Part shown: one piece after another, positions 1 through 7,386 of the stretch
Numbering within the stretch: the stretch's first letter is position 1
How the letters are laid out: every line of letters begins with the position of its first letter
Assembly: GCF_024213555.1 (NCBI RefSeq)
Contig: NZ_JANAVO010000002.1
Coordinates: 542,269 to 606,268 of the forward strand
Length of the DNA stretch: 64,000 nt
Direction of reading: 5' to 3'
Source: Allokutzneria sp. A3M-2-11 16
GTDB lineage: Bacteria > Actinomycetota > Actinomycetes > Mycobacteriales > Pseudonocardiaceae
Program-made: the position numbers and the translations under genes
The notes under the pieces: model-generated
The model's input: the letters and a program-made list of their open reading frames with translations, nothing else
Told to the model about the DNA's origin: nothing
Database searches by the model: none

Positions 1-291
1 CCAGTAGAAGGTCAGCGCCGCCCAAGGGTTCGCGGCCAGCTCCCGGCCTTTGCGCCCCGCCCGGGAGGAGGCGAACTGCCAGCCGTCTCCCTTGAGGTCC
101 TTGAGGATCAGCACCCGCGCCGACGGCCACCCATGTTCGTCCACAGTGGACAAAGTGGCGGCGTGCGGCTCCCGCACACCGGCCTCGACGGCCTCCGTCA
201 GCCAGTCGGCGAACAGGGGCGCGGGCGCGGGTGGCGCGACCGCGGGATCGAAGGACGGCAGCGGTCCGACCAGGGACGGCAGTCCGAGCAC
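1..291 (-). CDS. Pyridoxamine 5'-phosphate oxidase-like FMN protein (3' part outside window)
   Basis: The visible 97 residues are the N-terminal part of a PdxH / PhzG-type FMN-binding split-barrel oxidase. The sequence contains the family pattern FADWLTEAVEAGVREPHAA, then STVDEHGWPSARVLILK (FMN-binding strand pair) and GRKGRELAANPWAALTFYW. Family members oxidise pyridoxamine or pyridoxine phosphate to PLP, or act on related small molecules, as cytosolic dimers with FMN. The start is taken as GTG at 291 because GGGAG lies just upstream; the rest of the gene runs off the left edge. It is divergent from the CGNR zinc-finger gene at 374, and the shared intergenic region carries repeated CTAATGG boxes, so the neighbour may regulate it. 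Whether it is true PdxH or a paralogous oxidase cannot be decided without the C-terminal half. Confidence 0.8.
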   Translation of the reverse strand, partial: MLGLPSLVGPLPSFDPAVAPPAPAPLFADWLTEAVEAGVREPHAATLSTVDEHGWPSARVLILKDLKGDGWQFASSRAGRKGRELAANPWAALTFYW

Positions 292-300
292 GGCAACTCC

Positions 301-364
301 CTAATGGCTTCTATCGGTATTCCCATTAGGCAAGCTACATGGTTGCAAGCCGAAAAACCATTAG
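301..364. promoter_or_regulatory. Divergent promoter with three CTAATGG/CCATTAG boxes
   Basis: CTAATGG at 301-307 faces CCATTAG at 323-329, and a second CCATTAG lies at 358-364, 35 bp from the first. The boxes form one inverted repeat and one direct repeat in an AT-richer stretch between the flavin oxidase gene and the CGNR regulator gene. Such an arrangement is typical of an operator; that the CGNR protein binds it is inference. Confidence 0.5.
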
Positions 365-373
365 ACTGCGGTC

Positions 374-904
374 GTGGACCAGCTCCTGGACTTCGTGAGC
401 ACCATCCGGCACGACGGGCACGGAGGCGTGGCCGACGCACTCTCGACCGAGTGGGTGGCGGAACGCTTCGGCGCTCAGGTGCCGGACGACTCGCTGCCCC
501 GGATCGTCGAGCTGCGCCGCGCGATCCGCTCGCTGTTCGCCCTGGCGGTCCGCCCCGATCCGCCGAGCAAGGCCGACGCGAACCGGCTCATGGACCCGCA
601 GGAGGCCGTGGCAACGCTGAACGCGGCGGCGCGCCCTCGGCTGACGCAGCTCACTTGGCCCGCAAACGGCATGCCGTCCCTGATCGACCGCATGGAGCCA
701 ACCGACGTGACCACCACCGTGCTCGCAACGCTCGCGCAGGCAGCGATCCAGTTCCTGACCGGCCCAGAACGCGAGCGCCTACAAGCATGTCCGGCCCCGC
801 GCTGCGTGCTCTACTTCGTCAAGCAGCACCCGCGCCAGGCATGGTGCAAACCCTCATGCGGCAACCGCGCGCGCGTCAGCAAGTACTACAAAACCCATCG
901 CTGA
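374..904 (+). CDS. CGNR zinc-finger (ABATE-type) putative transcriptional regulator
   Basis: 176 residues. The C-terminal end shows the family signature: CPAPRCVLYFV, then WCKPSCGNRARVSKYYK, that is four cysteines of a treble-clef zinc finger with the CGNR motif at about residues 160-163. The N-terminal two thirds match the helical ABATE (stress-induced, ligand-binding) region in layout: a short LDFVSTI segment, then ELRRAIRSLFA. CGNR proteins are thought to be DNA-binding regulators in actinobacteria. The start is GTG at 374. The last CTAATGG-type box (358-364) ends 10 bp before it and TTAGACT there could serve as a -10, so the mRNA may have almost no leader. Divergent from the FMN oxidase gene. 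Confidence 0.8.
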   Translation: MDQLLDFVSTIRHDGHGGVADALSTEWVAERFGAQVPDDSLPRIVELRRAIRSLFALAVRPDPPSKADANRLMDPQEAVATLNAAARPRLTQLTWPANGMPSLIDRMEPTDVTTTVLATLAQAAIQFLTGPERERLQACPAPRCVLYFVKQHPRQAWCKPSCGNRARVSKYYKTHR

Positions 905-921
905 CCCCGCGCCCGTAGGAC

Positions 922-1034
922 GGTCTTCAAGTACCCCCAACCCCACCCAAAACCGTCTCAAACCGCCCCCAACCCTCCGGGGGTTGGACGCGGTTAACGA
1001 CCGCTGGGGCGGGGGTTGGCGGTACTTGAAGACG
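922..1034. repeat. Palindromic intergenic element, copy 1
   Basis: 113-bp imperfect palindrome with termini GGTCTTCAAGTACC (922-935) and GGTACTTGAAGACG (1021-1034). Inner complementary segments include AACCGCCCCCAACCC against GGGTTGGACGCGGTT. It lies between the convergent 3' ends of the CGNR gene and the DUF2165 gene. Related copies are at 37038-37158 and 43855-43979. No T-run follows, so it is not a classical intrinsic terminator. Confidence 0.85.
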
Positions 1035-1045
1035 CCAGAACCCCG

Positions 1046-1546
1046 CTAGTCCCGCGTGCGTGCACCGCCGAGCGCGATGACGAGGCCGATCGAGGCGATC
1101 ACGACGTTGCGGAAGGCCGCCTCCACGCCGTTCCACTTCGAGGACTGCCACATCTGGAACCACTCGCCGCCGATCGCGATGAACCCGCCGCCGAACAGCA
1201 GCACGGCCATCACCCAGCCCACGACGGCCAGCCGCCGCGCGGTCTCCTCGCGACCCCGCCGCAGCCACGCGACGAACGCGGCGACCAGCACCGCCGCGGT
1301 CACCGCCTCCCACACGATGATCAGCACGTAGGCGATCGTGACGACGGCGGGACTGGTGATCGCCCGCCACATCACGTCGGGATCGTTGAACGTGGTGTCC
1401 ATCGCCAGCACGTGCACGACGAACTGCTCGTTCGTGCCGTAGTCGGTCACGTTGCCAAGGACGATCAGCACGAAGTACAGCGCCGTGACACCGGTCAGCG
1501 CGGCCAGTGCGACGCGCGCGGTACCGAACCTGCCGATCACGTTCAT
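1046..1546 (-). CDS. DUF2165-like small integral membrane protein
   Basis: 166 residues with four hydrophobic segments at about 10-32, 62-92, 104-125 and 140-158. The layout, length and the WFQMWQSSKWNG segment before the last helix match the DUF2165 (COG5472) family of predicted four-helix membrane proteins of unknown function. It probably sits in the cytoplasmic membrane with both ends inside; the topology is inferred from hydrophobicity only. It is followed, on its 3' side, by palindromic element copy 1 and preceded by the secreted protein gene at 1575-2756 on the same strand, with 28 bp between them. No enzymatic motif is visible. Confidence 0.75.
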   Translation of the reverse strand: MNVIGRFGTARVALAALTGVTALYFVLIVLGNVTDYGTNEQFVVHVLAMDTTFNDPDVMWRAITSPAVVTIAYVLIIVWEAVTAAVLVAAFVAWLRRGREETARRLAVVGWVMAVLLFGGGFIAIGGEWFQMWQSSKWNGVEAAFRNVVIASIGLVIALGGARTRD

Positions 1547-1574
1547 GTCGTTGTCCCCCTTGGCATCGGCAACA

Positions 1575-2756
1575 TCACCGGCGGTTACGGTACGCCGCCG
1601 CGGCCGTTCCCGCTCCCATCATCACCATGATGACCGTGGCCATGGTCCACTTCCGGGCGGGTGTCAGCGAGGTCTGCGCGACCTCCTTCTTCTTGAGGTC
1701 GGACACGGGCAGCGGCTTGGACTTCGGCTTCGGCGGCGGGGCGGGCGGCGGCGCCGTGGTGGGTGGCGGCTCCGTCGTGACCGGAGGAGTCGTCGTCGGC
1801 GGGGCGGTGGTGGTCGTCGTCGGAGTGGGCCGGGGCGTCGTCGGAGTGGGCTTCGGCGGCGGTGGGGGCGGAGGCGGAGAAGGCGGCGCCGCAAGGCATC
1901 CCGCGCCGTCGGCGGCCACCACCCGGGGCCCCTGCGCGACCTCCCGCGTCGCGCCCGAGCCGTCGAGCGAGATGTGGAAGACGCGGCTGGCCCCGTGCGA
2001 GTTGTTGTTGAGCGCGTACATGTTCCGCGCGGAGTCGATCACCACGGCGCCGTAGGAGGACCAGCCCGGCAGCTCGGGGTGCGTGGGGAGTTTGGTGACG
2101 GCACCGGTGGAAGGGTTGATGCGCACCAGGATTCCGTGCAGCGGTCCGCTGGAGGACACCCCGTAGAGCTGCCCGTCCGCTTCGTTGACCGCGAAGTCGT
2201 CGACGCCCTCGACGGGCCAGCTCGGCCGCATCCGGACCGCGCTCAGCACCCCGAGGAAGGTCGGGCTCGACGGGTTGATGTCCAGCGCGTACAGCGTGGA
2301 GTCATCGCGCAGGTAGAGCCGGTTCCCGGAGGCCGCGCCCGCGTAGGCGTCGAGGAAACCGCTGTGCGGCAAGCGAACCGGGCCGGTCTTGCGCACCGGG
2401 CCGAGGTCGGTGACCCGCCCCTGGTTGTCGATGGTGACCACGTGCGCGATGTGCCGGAACGGCCCGCTCCGGTCCCGCGAGGCGATGCCGTAGGTCAGTC
2501 CCTGGGAGCGCGCGAAGCCGATCGCGTTCACCGCGAAGTCCAGCTGCCGCTGGGAAACCGGGTTCCACGAGGGTGACTGGACCCGGAGCAGCGTGGACAG
2601 GGACCCGTGCCCCGTCGTCCGCACTTGGTAGGCGGTGCAGACCGGCGGGGCGGCCTCGCCGTCCGGCAGCGGGACGACAGCGACCAGCACCAGGGCCGTT
2701 CCGCACACGACAACGATTCGACCCCGCCACCGTAATGGAGCAACGGAATACGACAT
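1575..2756 (-). CDS. Secreted beta-propeller-like protein with Pro/Thr stalk and C-terminal membrane anchor
   Basis: About 393 residues if translation starts at ATG 2756 (MSYSVAPLRWRGRIVV); an in-frame ATG at 2792 would add 12 residues. A signal peptide (RIVVVCGTALVLVAVVPL) is followed by a roughly 240-residue domain with recurring YGI/YALDI/YGVSSSG/YALNNN blade-like strands, similar to the DUF6923 / NHL-type propeller proteins of actinomycetes. Then comes an 80-residue Pro/Thr-rich stalk and a C-terminal hydrophobic helix with a positively charged tail (YRNRR). This is the architecture of a cell-surface protein tethered to the membrane. No LPXTG motif is seen, so sortase anchoring is not supported. 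Divergent from the DUF4239 gene at 2881. Confidence 0.65.
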   Translation of the reverse strand: MSYSVAPLRWRGRIVVVCGTALVLVAVVPLPDGEAAPPVCTAYQVRTTGHGSLSTLLRVQSPSWNPVSQRQLDFAVNAIGFARSQGLTYGIASRDRSGPFRHIAHVVTIDNQGRVTDLGPVRKTGPVRLPHSGFLDAYAGAASGNRLYLRDDSTLYALDINPSSPTFLGVLSAVRMRPSWPVEGVDDFAVNEADGQLYGVSSSGPLHGILVRINPSTGAVTKLPTHPELPGWSSYGAVVIDSARNMYALNNNSHGASRVFHISLDGSGATREVAQGPRVVAADGAGCLAAPPSPPPPPPPPKPTPTTPRPTPTTTTTAPPTTTPPVTTEPPPTTAPPPAPPPKPKSKPLPVSDLKKKEVAQTSLTPARKWTMATVIMVMMGAGTAAAAYRNRR

Positions 2757-2880
2757 TCGAGCACCACTTCCGGTATCGCACCGTGTTTTCACCCGGCGCG
2801 GACGCCTTCTGTCCCATCTGTTCAGCGACTGTACGGCCCAAGCCCACCGTGATGTAATTCTGCCCCAGAAAGGGGCCGAA

Positions 2881-3636
2881 TTGAATATCTACACCATTGG
2901 GTTACTTTGGGTCCTGGGTGCTTCGGCCGTGGCGGCCACCATCGCGGTGGTGCTGCAGACGAAGTTCGGCTGGGACGACGAGCGGAACAACTCCTCGGCG
3001 GGCAGCGTGTTCGCCGTGGTCGGCGGCCTGCACGCGGTGCTGACCGCCTTCGTGCTGATCTCCCTGTTCGACGCCTCCGCCAAGGCGCGCACCGACTCCG
3101 CCCAGGAGGCCAACGCCCTCGTCGCGGTGCACTGGGCGGGCAGTTCGCTCCCGGAGCCGACGAAAGACCAGGTCAAAGAGCTGGTCAGGACGTATGCCGC
3201 CTCGGTGATCAACGAGGAGTGGCCCCGGATGCGCGAGTCCGAGCCGATCGCGGCCACCGGCGCGCAGACCCTGGAACGGCTCAAGACCGTCATCGCCGAG
3301 GCGAAGCCCGAGGGCGACTGGCAGGAGAGCAGGCAGGCCGAGGCGGCCAACCAGCTGTGGCAGGTCTACCAGTCCCGCCAGTCCCGGGTGGACGCGGCAG
3401 GCAAGGGCGTGAACAGCGTGGTGTGGTTCGCGCTGATCATCGGCGGCATTATGTCGGTTTCATTCCCGTATCTGTTCGGCGGCCCCAACCTGGTCCCGCA
3501 CGTCATTATCGTGGTGGCCCTGACCGCGACCATCACGCTGCTGCTCTTCGCTATCTCACAGATGGAGAATCCGTACAGCGGCGGTGCTCATGTCAACCCG
3601 GACGCATTTCGCGCCGCCGCCGAACGACTCCTCTAG
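2881..3636 (+). CDS. DUF4239 (bestrophin-like) membrane protein
   Basis: 251 residues. Start taken as TTG 2881 because AAAGGGG lies 6 bp upstream and the protein then begins with a transmembrane helix (IYTIGLLWVLGASAVAATIAVVLQ). A second helix (FAVVGGLHAVLTAFVLISLF), a long soluble helical segment with QEANALVAVHW, and a C-terminal pair of helices (VVWFALIIGGIMSVSFPYLF and HVIIVVALTATITLLLFAI) give the typical DUF4239 layout, which is related to bestrophin-like channels. Function is unknown. The gene is divergent from the anchored propeller protein and ends 12 bp before the convergent ADP-ribosylglycohydrolase gene. Confidence 0.75.
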   Translation: MNIYTIGLLWVLGASAVAATIAVVLQTKFGWDDERNNSSAGSVFAVVGGLHAVLTAFVLISLFDASAKARTDSAQEANALVAVHWAGSSLPEPTKDQVKELVRTYAASVINEEWPRMRESEPIAATGAQTLERLKTVIAEAKPEGDWQESRQAEAANQLWQVYQSRQSRVDAAGKGVNSVVWFALIIGGIMSVSFPYLFGGPNLVPHVIIVVALTATITLLLFAISQMENPYSGGAHVNPDAFRAAAERLL

Positions 3637-3648
3637 GAAATAGCTCGC

Positions 3649-4518
3649 CTACCAGCCGGGAAGCGGTTCCCGCGCGGTCAGCCAGCCCTCCGGCACCACC
3701 GACCGCGTGGCCACCACCCCACCGACGATGGCCCCCGTCGTATCGACGTCGCCGCCCGCCTCGACGCACGCGGTGATCGCGGCGGCGTAGTCGTCCAGGT
3801 GGGTCGCGGCCACCCACAGGGTGAAGGGAACCGTGTCCTGCGCGGTCACCCTGGACCCGTTACCGAGTTGGTACGCCGCCTCGGCCGTAGAGCAACCGAG
3901 CAACCCGGCGGCTTTGGCAATTCCCTGTCTCACTTGCCCTTCAGCCGTCTGGTCCAGGACCGCGGCGAGCAGGTCGCGCGCGGTCGTCCGGGGGTCGGCC
4001 GCGTGCGCCGCGGCGAGGGCGATCGCGACAGCTCCGGCGATCCCCTCCGGGTGCAGGTGCGTGACCTCGGCGGACAGCGCCGCCTCCCGTGCGGCGCGCG
4101 CCGGGTCGTCAGCGAAGTACGCGCCCAGCGGAGCGACCCGCATCGCCGCCCCGTTGCCGCACGACCCCTGGCCGCCGAAGGCTTCCCCGGCGACCGCGCG
4201 CCAGGGCTCGCCCTCGCGGATGCGGCGCAGGATCACCACCGCGCCGGGACCGTAGCCGCGATAGGGCTCGCAGCGCTCGGCGAACGCCATCGCCAGCCGA
4301 TCCTGTTGTACAGAGCCATGATCTCGGAGTTCGGCGGCCAGAGTGCACGCCATCTCGGTGTCGTCGGTCCACGGCCACGGGGGCGGTGGGGTCTTTCCGG
4401 CGAGGAGGTCCGGCACCGAGGAGCCGGGGACGAAGAACTGGGCGCCGAGCGCGTCGCCGACGGAGAGCCCGTCAAGTGAGTCGGAAGTGCGTTTCCCTGT
4501 GTCGGAGGTAGAAGTCAT
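3649..4518 (-). CDS. ADP-ribosylglycohydrolase (DraG/ARH) family protein
   Basis: 289 residues, the usual length. Motifs: SVGDALGAQF near the N-terminus, WTDDTEMA (magnesium ligands, about residues 50-57), GNGAAMRVAPLG (about 121-132), HLHPEGIAGA and the C-terminal GGDVDTTGAIVGG with the paired acidic metal ligands. These enzymes remove ADP-ribose from arginine, serine or other targets, using two Mg ions, in the cytosol. All metal-binding acidic residues appear intact. It shares an ATGA overlap (4515-4518) with the upstream TetR-type gene stop, so the two are translationally coupled and the regulator probably controls it. Substrate unknown. Confidence 0.88.
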   Translation of the reverse strand: MTSTSDTGKRTSDSLDGLSVGDALGAQFFVPGSSVPDLLAGKTPPPPWPWTDDTEMACTLAAELRDHGSVQQDRLAMAFAERCEPYRGYGPGAVVILRRIREGEPWRAVAGEAFGGQGSCGNGAAMRVAPLGAYFADDPARAAREAALSAEVTHLHPEGIAGAVAIALAAAHAADPRTTARDLLAAVLDQTAEGQVRQGIAKAAGLLGCSTAEAAYQLGNGSRVTAQDTVPFTLWVAATHLDDYAAAITACVEAGGDVDTTGAIVGGVVATRSVVPEGWLTAREPLPGW

Positions 4519-5144
4519 CGCGGCGGATCATGCCAGGTCCCGCGGTGTTCCGGCAGCAACACCGAGTCGATGTGAGCGACGACGACCGCGCGCGCCCGCT
4601 CCGGCGTCATCCGCTCCGGCTCCGTCGCGACCTGCACCGACAGCCCGTCGAAGAGCGCGTGCAGCCGGTCCGTCTCCAAATCGACATCGATCTGTGCGGA
4701 CGTCATCCCCGCGTCGCGCAATCCCCCGACCAGCCCAGCGAACAGTTCCGAGGTGTCACTCGCAGTCGCGGTGTTGAACGCCCGCGCTTCGGCGTCGACC
4801 AGCACCCGAGACAGGAAAGCCACCCACAGCTCCGCGGCGACCCGCGCATCGGAGTCCACCGGTAGCAACCGCTCCACCAGCGCGAACACCAGCGCTCGCG
4901 GATCTTCCGGCATCCCCTCCTCGTTCCGCAGCCGTTCCTCCGCTCCGTCGACGGTCATCCGCATGGCGAAGGTCAGCAGCTCGTCCTGGGTGGCGAAGTA
5001 GTACTGCACCGAACTCGGCGACCAGCCCGCCTCCCTGGCCACGGCGCGCACCGACGCGGCGCCCAGCCCTTCCCGGCGGACCACGCTCCACACGGCTCTG
5101 GCCAGCTCCCGCCTGCGCTGGTCGTGGTCGACGATCTTCGGCAC
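4515..5144 (-). CDS. TetR-family transcriptional regulator
   Basis: 209 residues. The N-terminal TetR helix-turn-helix is clear: RRRELARAVWSVVRREG, then SVRAVAREAGWSPSSVQYYF, with the usual YF-x-T-x-DELL follow-on at about residues 50-60. The C-terminal ligand domain is of the BetI-like TetR_C_6 type (FDGLSVQVATEPERM). It is transcribed divergently from the CPBP protease gene with 62 bp between, and overlaps the ADP-ribosylglycohydrolase gene by ATGA, so it likely autoregulates a divergon. The inducer cannot be read from sequence. Confidence 0.9.
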   Translation of the reverse strand: MPKIVDHDQRRRELARAVWSVVRREGLGAASVRAVAREAGWSPSSVQYYFATQDELLTFAMRMTVDGAEERLRNEEGMPEDPRALVFALVERLLPVDSDARVAAELWVAFLSRVLVDAEARAFNTATASDTSELFAGLVGGLRDAGMTSAQIDVDLETDRLHALFDGLSVQVATEPERMTPERARAVVVAHIDSVLLPEHRGTWHDPPR

Positions 5145-5206
5145 ACCCCCACTCTAGCCATCCCGGATTTTTTCTGTACAGTCGTACGAAATCGAGGGGG
5201 GACACC
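5145..5206. promoter_or_regulatory. TetR / CPBP divergent promoter with GTAC repeats
   Basis: The 62-bp gap contains TTTTTTCTGTACAGTCGTAC, with GTAC-N4-GTAC symmetry around 5179-5190, in an AT-rich patch. This is a plausible TetR operator. A strong ribosome binding site (GAGGGGGG) precedes the ATG of the protease gene. Confidence 0.45.
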
Positions 5207-6028
5207 ATGCATCCGTACTTCCGGGCACTTCTGGGCACCGCGGCCTTCGCGATCGCCCTAGGTGTGGCGGGCGGTAGCGGCACTGGCCACCTGGTCACCG
5301 CCCTGCTGTGCGGTGGCATCGCGGTCCCACTGATCATCGTGCTGTGCAGGCAGGTGGACCGCCGACCGCTGTCCGATTTGGACATTCGCTGGTCTGCGCG
5401 GTCCTTCAGCCTCGGCTTCCTCGTCACCGCGAGCTCGGCGACGATCACGGTCGGCACCGCGACCGCGCTCGGCTGGCTGCGTTGGGGTCCCGTGGACCTG
5501 TTGGCGCTGCTGGGTTTTCTCGGCACCAACGCGGTGATCGCCTTCGCACTGGAGGCACTGCCGGAGGAGCTGGCGTTCCGCGGCTACGTCTTCCAGAACC
5601 TGCGCGAGCACCACAAGCAGGGCTGGGCGATGGCGCTCACCACCGCGCTGTTCATGGTCGCGCCTGGTCTGTCCACAGTGGTCGCTTCAGGGATTTCGGC
5701 TCTGTTGGGCGGAGATTCGCCCCCGCCGTCAATCGCCCCGGCTGGCGAGGAACCCGTCTCGTACCTGCTGCTGCTCGCCCTGTTCGGCTACACGCTGCTC
5801 GTCGCCAGGACCGCGACCGGCTCGCTGTGGACGAACATCGCCCTGCACCTGACCTTCTTGTCCGTCAACAGGATCGTCCTCGGCCGCGCGGATGGCGCAC
5901 CCGTCGAGATCGTCGCTCCCGAGGCACTGCTCGCCGTCCCGGCCTACCTCGTGCTCACCGTCGCGACCTTCAAGCTCATCACGCGCTACCGCTCGTCGAC
6001 CACTTCGGCCGCCAGCCTGTGCAGATAG
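5207..6028 (+). CDS. CPBP-family intramembrane glutamic protease (Abi-type)
   Basis: 273 residues with about eight hydrophobic helices. The CPBP/Rce1 motif EELAFRGYVFQNLREH starts at residue 120, giving the EExxxR catalytic pattern (Glu120, Glu121, Arg125); a later helix has LWTNIALHLTFL with the second conserved histidine. Such proteins are membrane-embedded endopeptidases; bacterial members include bacteriocin-immunity and MroQ-type proteins. The loop with DSPPPSIAPAGEEP between two helices is unusually acidic. It is divergent from the TetR gene and its last 43 bp overlap the convergent MarR gene. Substrate unknown. Confidence 0.85.
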   Translation: MHPYFRALLGTAAFAIALGVAGGSGTGHLVTALLCGGIAVPLIIVLCRQVDRRPLSDLDIRWSARSFSLGFLVTASSATITVGTATALGWLRWGPVDLLALLGFLGTNAVIAFALEALPEELAFRGYVFQNLREHHKQGWAMALTTALFMVAPGLSTVVASGISALLGGDSPPPSIAPAGEEPVSYLLLLALFGYTLLVARTATGSLWTNIALHLTFLSVNRIVLGRADGAPVEIVAPEALLAVPAYLVLTVATFKLITRYRSSTTSAASLCR

Positions 6029-6411
6029 TCCGCGAACCTCTTGCGATCAGCCGGTTCCCAGTGCGCGACCAGGCTGTCGAACCGCTCCTGCTGCCACCTG
6101 TGCGAGGCGTCCAGCAACTCCGCCCCCGCGTCGGTCAGCCGCACCGTGACCCGACGCGCGTCGACCGCCGAGGCTTCCCGCGCCACATACCCGGCGGCCA
6201 CCGCCTCGGTGATCATGCGGCTGGCCACCGACCGGTCCACCCCGAGCTGGTGCGCGACCCCGGCGGTGTCCCCGGTCAAGCTGACCGCCTCCACCACCTG
6301 GACATACACCCTCTCGTCCGTATGCCCGGCCACCTCCCCGGCCCACCTGCGCGACCAGAACCGCACCAGCCGGAACAGCTCCGGCCCACCTCGTTTCACC
6401 GCCACGCCCAC
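5986..6411 (-). CDS. MarR-family transcriptional regulator
   Basis: 141 residues, the normal MarR size. The winged helix is visible: TAGVAHQLGVDRSVASRMITEAVAAGYVAREAS, followed by the wing DARRVTVRLTDAGAELL at about residues 88-104. Start GTG 6411. It is divergent from the alpha/beta hydrolase gene with only 46 bp between starts, and that gap holds two palindromes, so it probably represses the hydrolase and itself. Its 3' end overlaps the convergent CPBP protease gene by 43 bp. Confidence 0.9.
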   Translation of the reverse strand: MGVAVKRGGPELFRLVRFWSRRWAGEVAGHTDERVYVQVVEAVSLTGDTAGVAHQLGVDRSVASRMITEAVAAGYVAREASAVDARRVTVRLTDAGAELLDASHRWQQERFDSLVAHWEPADRKRFADYLHRLAAEVVDER

Positions 6412-6428
6412 ATCCTGCCACTTGTTCC

Positions 6429-6466
6429 GTGCAAATCACACGGATAGTGTGTGCAATATGCACATA
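6429..6466. promoter_or_regulatory. MarR / hydrolase operator region
   Basis: The region holds GTGCAAATCACAC followed by GTGTGTGCA and the palindrome TGTGCAATATGCACA (6450-6464), whose right arm overlaps the ATG (6458) of the hydrolase gene. TAGTGT at 6445-6450 could be a -10 for a leaderless transcript. A MarR dimer bound here would block both promoter and start codon. Confidence 0.55.
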
Positions 6467-7132
6467 TATGTCCTCGTCAACGCCCACTGGCACGGAGCAT
6501 GGTGCTGGGACCTGACCGCCACCGCGCTCCGCCGCGCGGGCCACACCATCCTCACCCCCGACCGCGCCACCGTCGAGGAGATCCGCGATCTCGTTGTGGC
6601 CCAACCCGAACCCGTGATCCTCGTCGGTCACAGCTCTTCCGGCATGCAGATCTCCGCTGTCGCTGAGCTCGCCCCTCAGCACGTGCGCACACTCGTCTAC
6701 ATCGCCGCGTTCTTGCTCCCCAACGGCGTTCTCCCACCCGACGTCATGCGCGACGACACCGAGTCCGTCCTGCGCGACCACCTCGTGCTGGACAACGATC
6801 AACTCACCGTGTCCGAGCCCGAGAAGGTGCTCTTCGAGGACTGCTCTCCCGAGGTCGCCTCATGGGCGTCAGCCCACCTCGTCCCCGAACCCGTGATCCC
6901 GCTCGGCGGCCCCGAAGTCCTTCTGACAGACCAGAATTTCGGCCGCGTCCCCCGCGTGTACATCGAGTGCCTCAACGACCGCGCGCTCGGCATCACCACC
7001 CAGCGCCGCATGCACGCCGCCCTGCCCTGCTCACAGGTCTACAGCCTGCCCAGCGGTCATTCCCCGTTCTTGTCCATGCCCGACCGCCTGGCAGTTTGCT
7101 TGTTGGACTTGACGAGCCAACCACGCAGTTGA
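6458..7132 (+). CDS. Alpha/beta hydrolase (methyl-esterase / hydroxynitrile lyase-like)
   Basis: 224 residues. Begins MHIYVLVNAHWHGAWCWDLT, the oxyanion-hole segment HWHGAWCW typical of the salicylate methylesterase / hydroxynitrile lyase branch. The nucleophile elbow is GHSSSG at residues 57-62 (Ser59 predicted nucleophile), and the catalytic His lies in SGHSPFLSMPDRLA near the C-terminus. Bacterial members are cytosolic esterases of unknown substrate. ATG 6458 is chosen because the protein then starts directly at the first strand. It is divergent from the MarR gene, and its last 76 bp overlap the convergent small gene at 7057. Confidence 0.85.
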   Translation: MHIYVLVNAHWHGAWCWDLTATALRRAGHTILTPDRATVEEIRDLVVAQPEPVILVGHSSSGMQISAVAELAPQHVRTLVYIAAFLLPNGVLPPDVMRDDTESVLRDHLVLDNDQLTVSEPEKVLFEDCSPEVASWASAHLVPEPVIPLGGPEVLLTDQNFGRVPRVYIECLNDRALGITTQRRMHAALPCSQVYSLPSGHSPFLSMPDRLAVCLLDLTSQPRS

Positions 7133-7386
7133 TCGTCATCACTGAGGCTGATCAATCGGACAAGTTCGGCGTTGCCACGATGGTTCGGCGCATGCAGCAG
7201 ACGCTGTTTCCAGTCGTCCGCGTACTCCCGCAGGGCATCGATCATCTCCGCGACCGCCTCGCCGAACGACTCGCCGTCAACAGCCACGGGCACCCCTGGG
7301 ATGGAGATGGACCAGCCGCCGGTCTCGCACACCGCCAGCACTCGCAACGGTAGCCGGTCAGGCTCCGGGCTCGGCTCGAAGATCAC
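7057..7386 (-). CDS. Small HicB-like protein, third gene of Xre-peptidase / PIN cassette
   Basis: 109 residues. The first 55 (VLAVCETGGWSISIPGVP, then VAVDGESFGEAVAEMIDALREYADDW) have the strand-strand-helix pattern of HicB-type antitoxins: a short beta hairpin with a WSISIPGVP turn, then a helix that follows 'ESFGEA'. The C-terminal half is charged and helical with no recognisable domain. It starts with GTG that overlaps the stop of the PIN-like gene (GTGA at 7383-7386), so the two are translationally coupled. The 3' end overlaps the convergent hydrolase gene by 76 bp. Assignment as an antitoxin is inference from fold pattern and context. Confidence 0.6.
   Translation of the reverse strand: MIFEPSPEPDRLPLRVLAVCETGGWSISIPGVPVAVDGESFGEAVAEMIDALREYADDWKQRLLHAPNHRGNAELVRLISLSDDDQLRGWLVKSNKQTARRSGMDKNGE

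Noticed and set aside
922-1034. Palindromic element as a CRISPR repeat or tRNA-like gene
   Set aside because: There is no repeat-spacer array and no cloverleaf; the element is a single long hairpin.
1710-1890. GC-rich repetitive stretch at 1710-1890 as a DNA repeat
   Set aside because: It encodes the Pro/Thr stalk of the secreted protein; the repeats follow from codon repetition.
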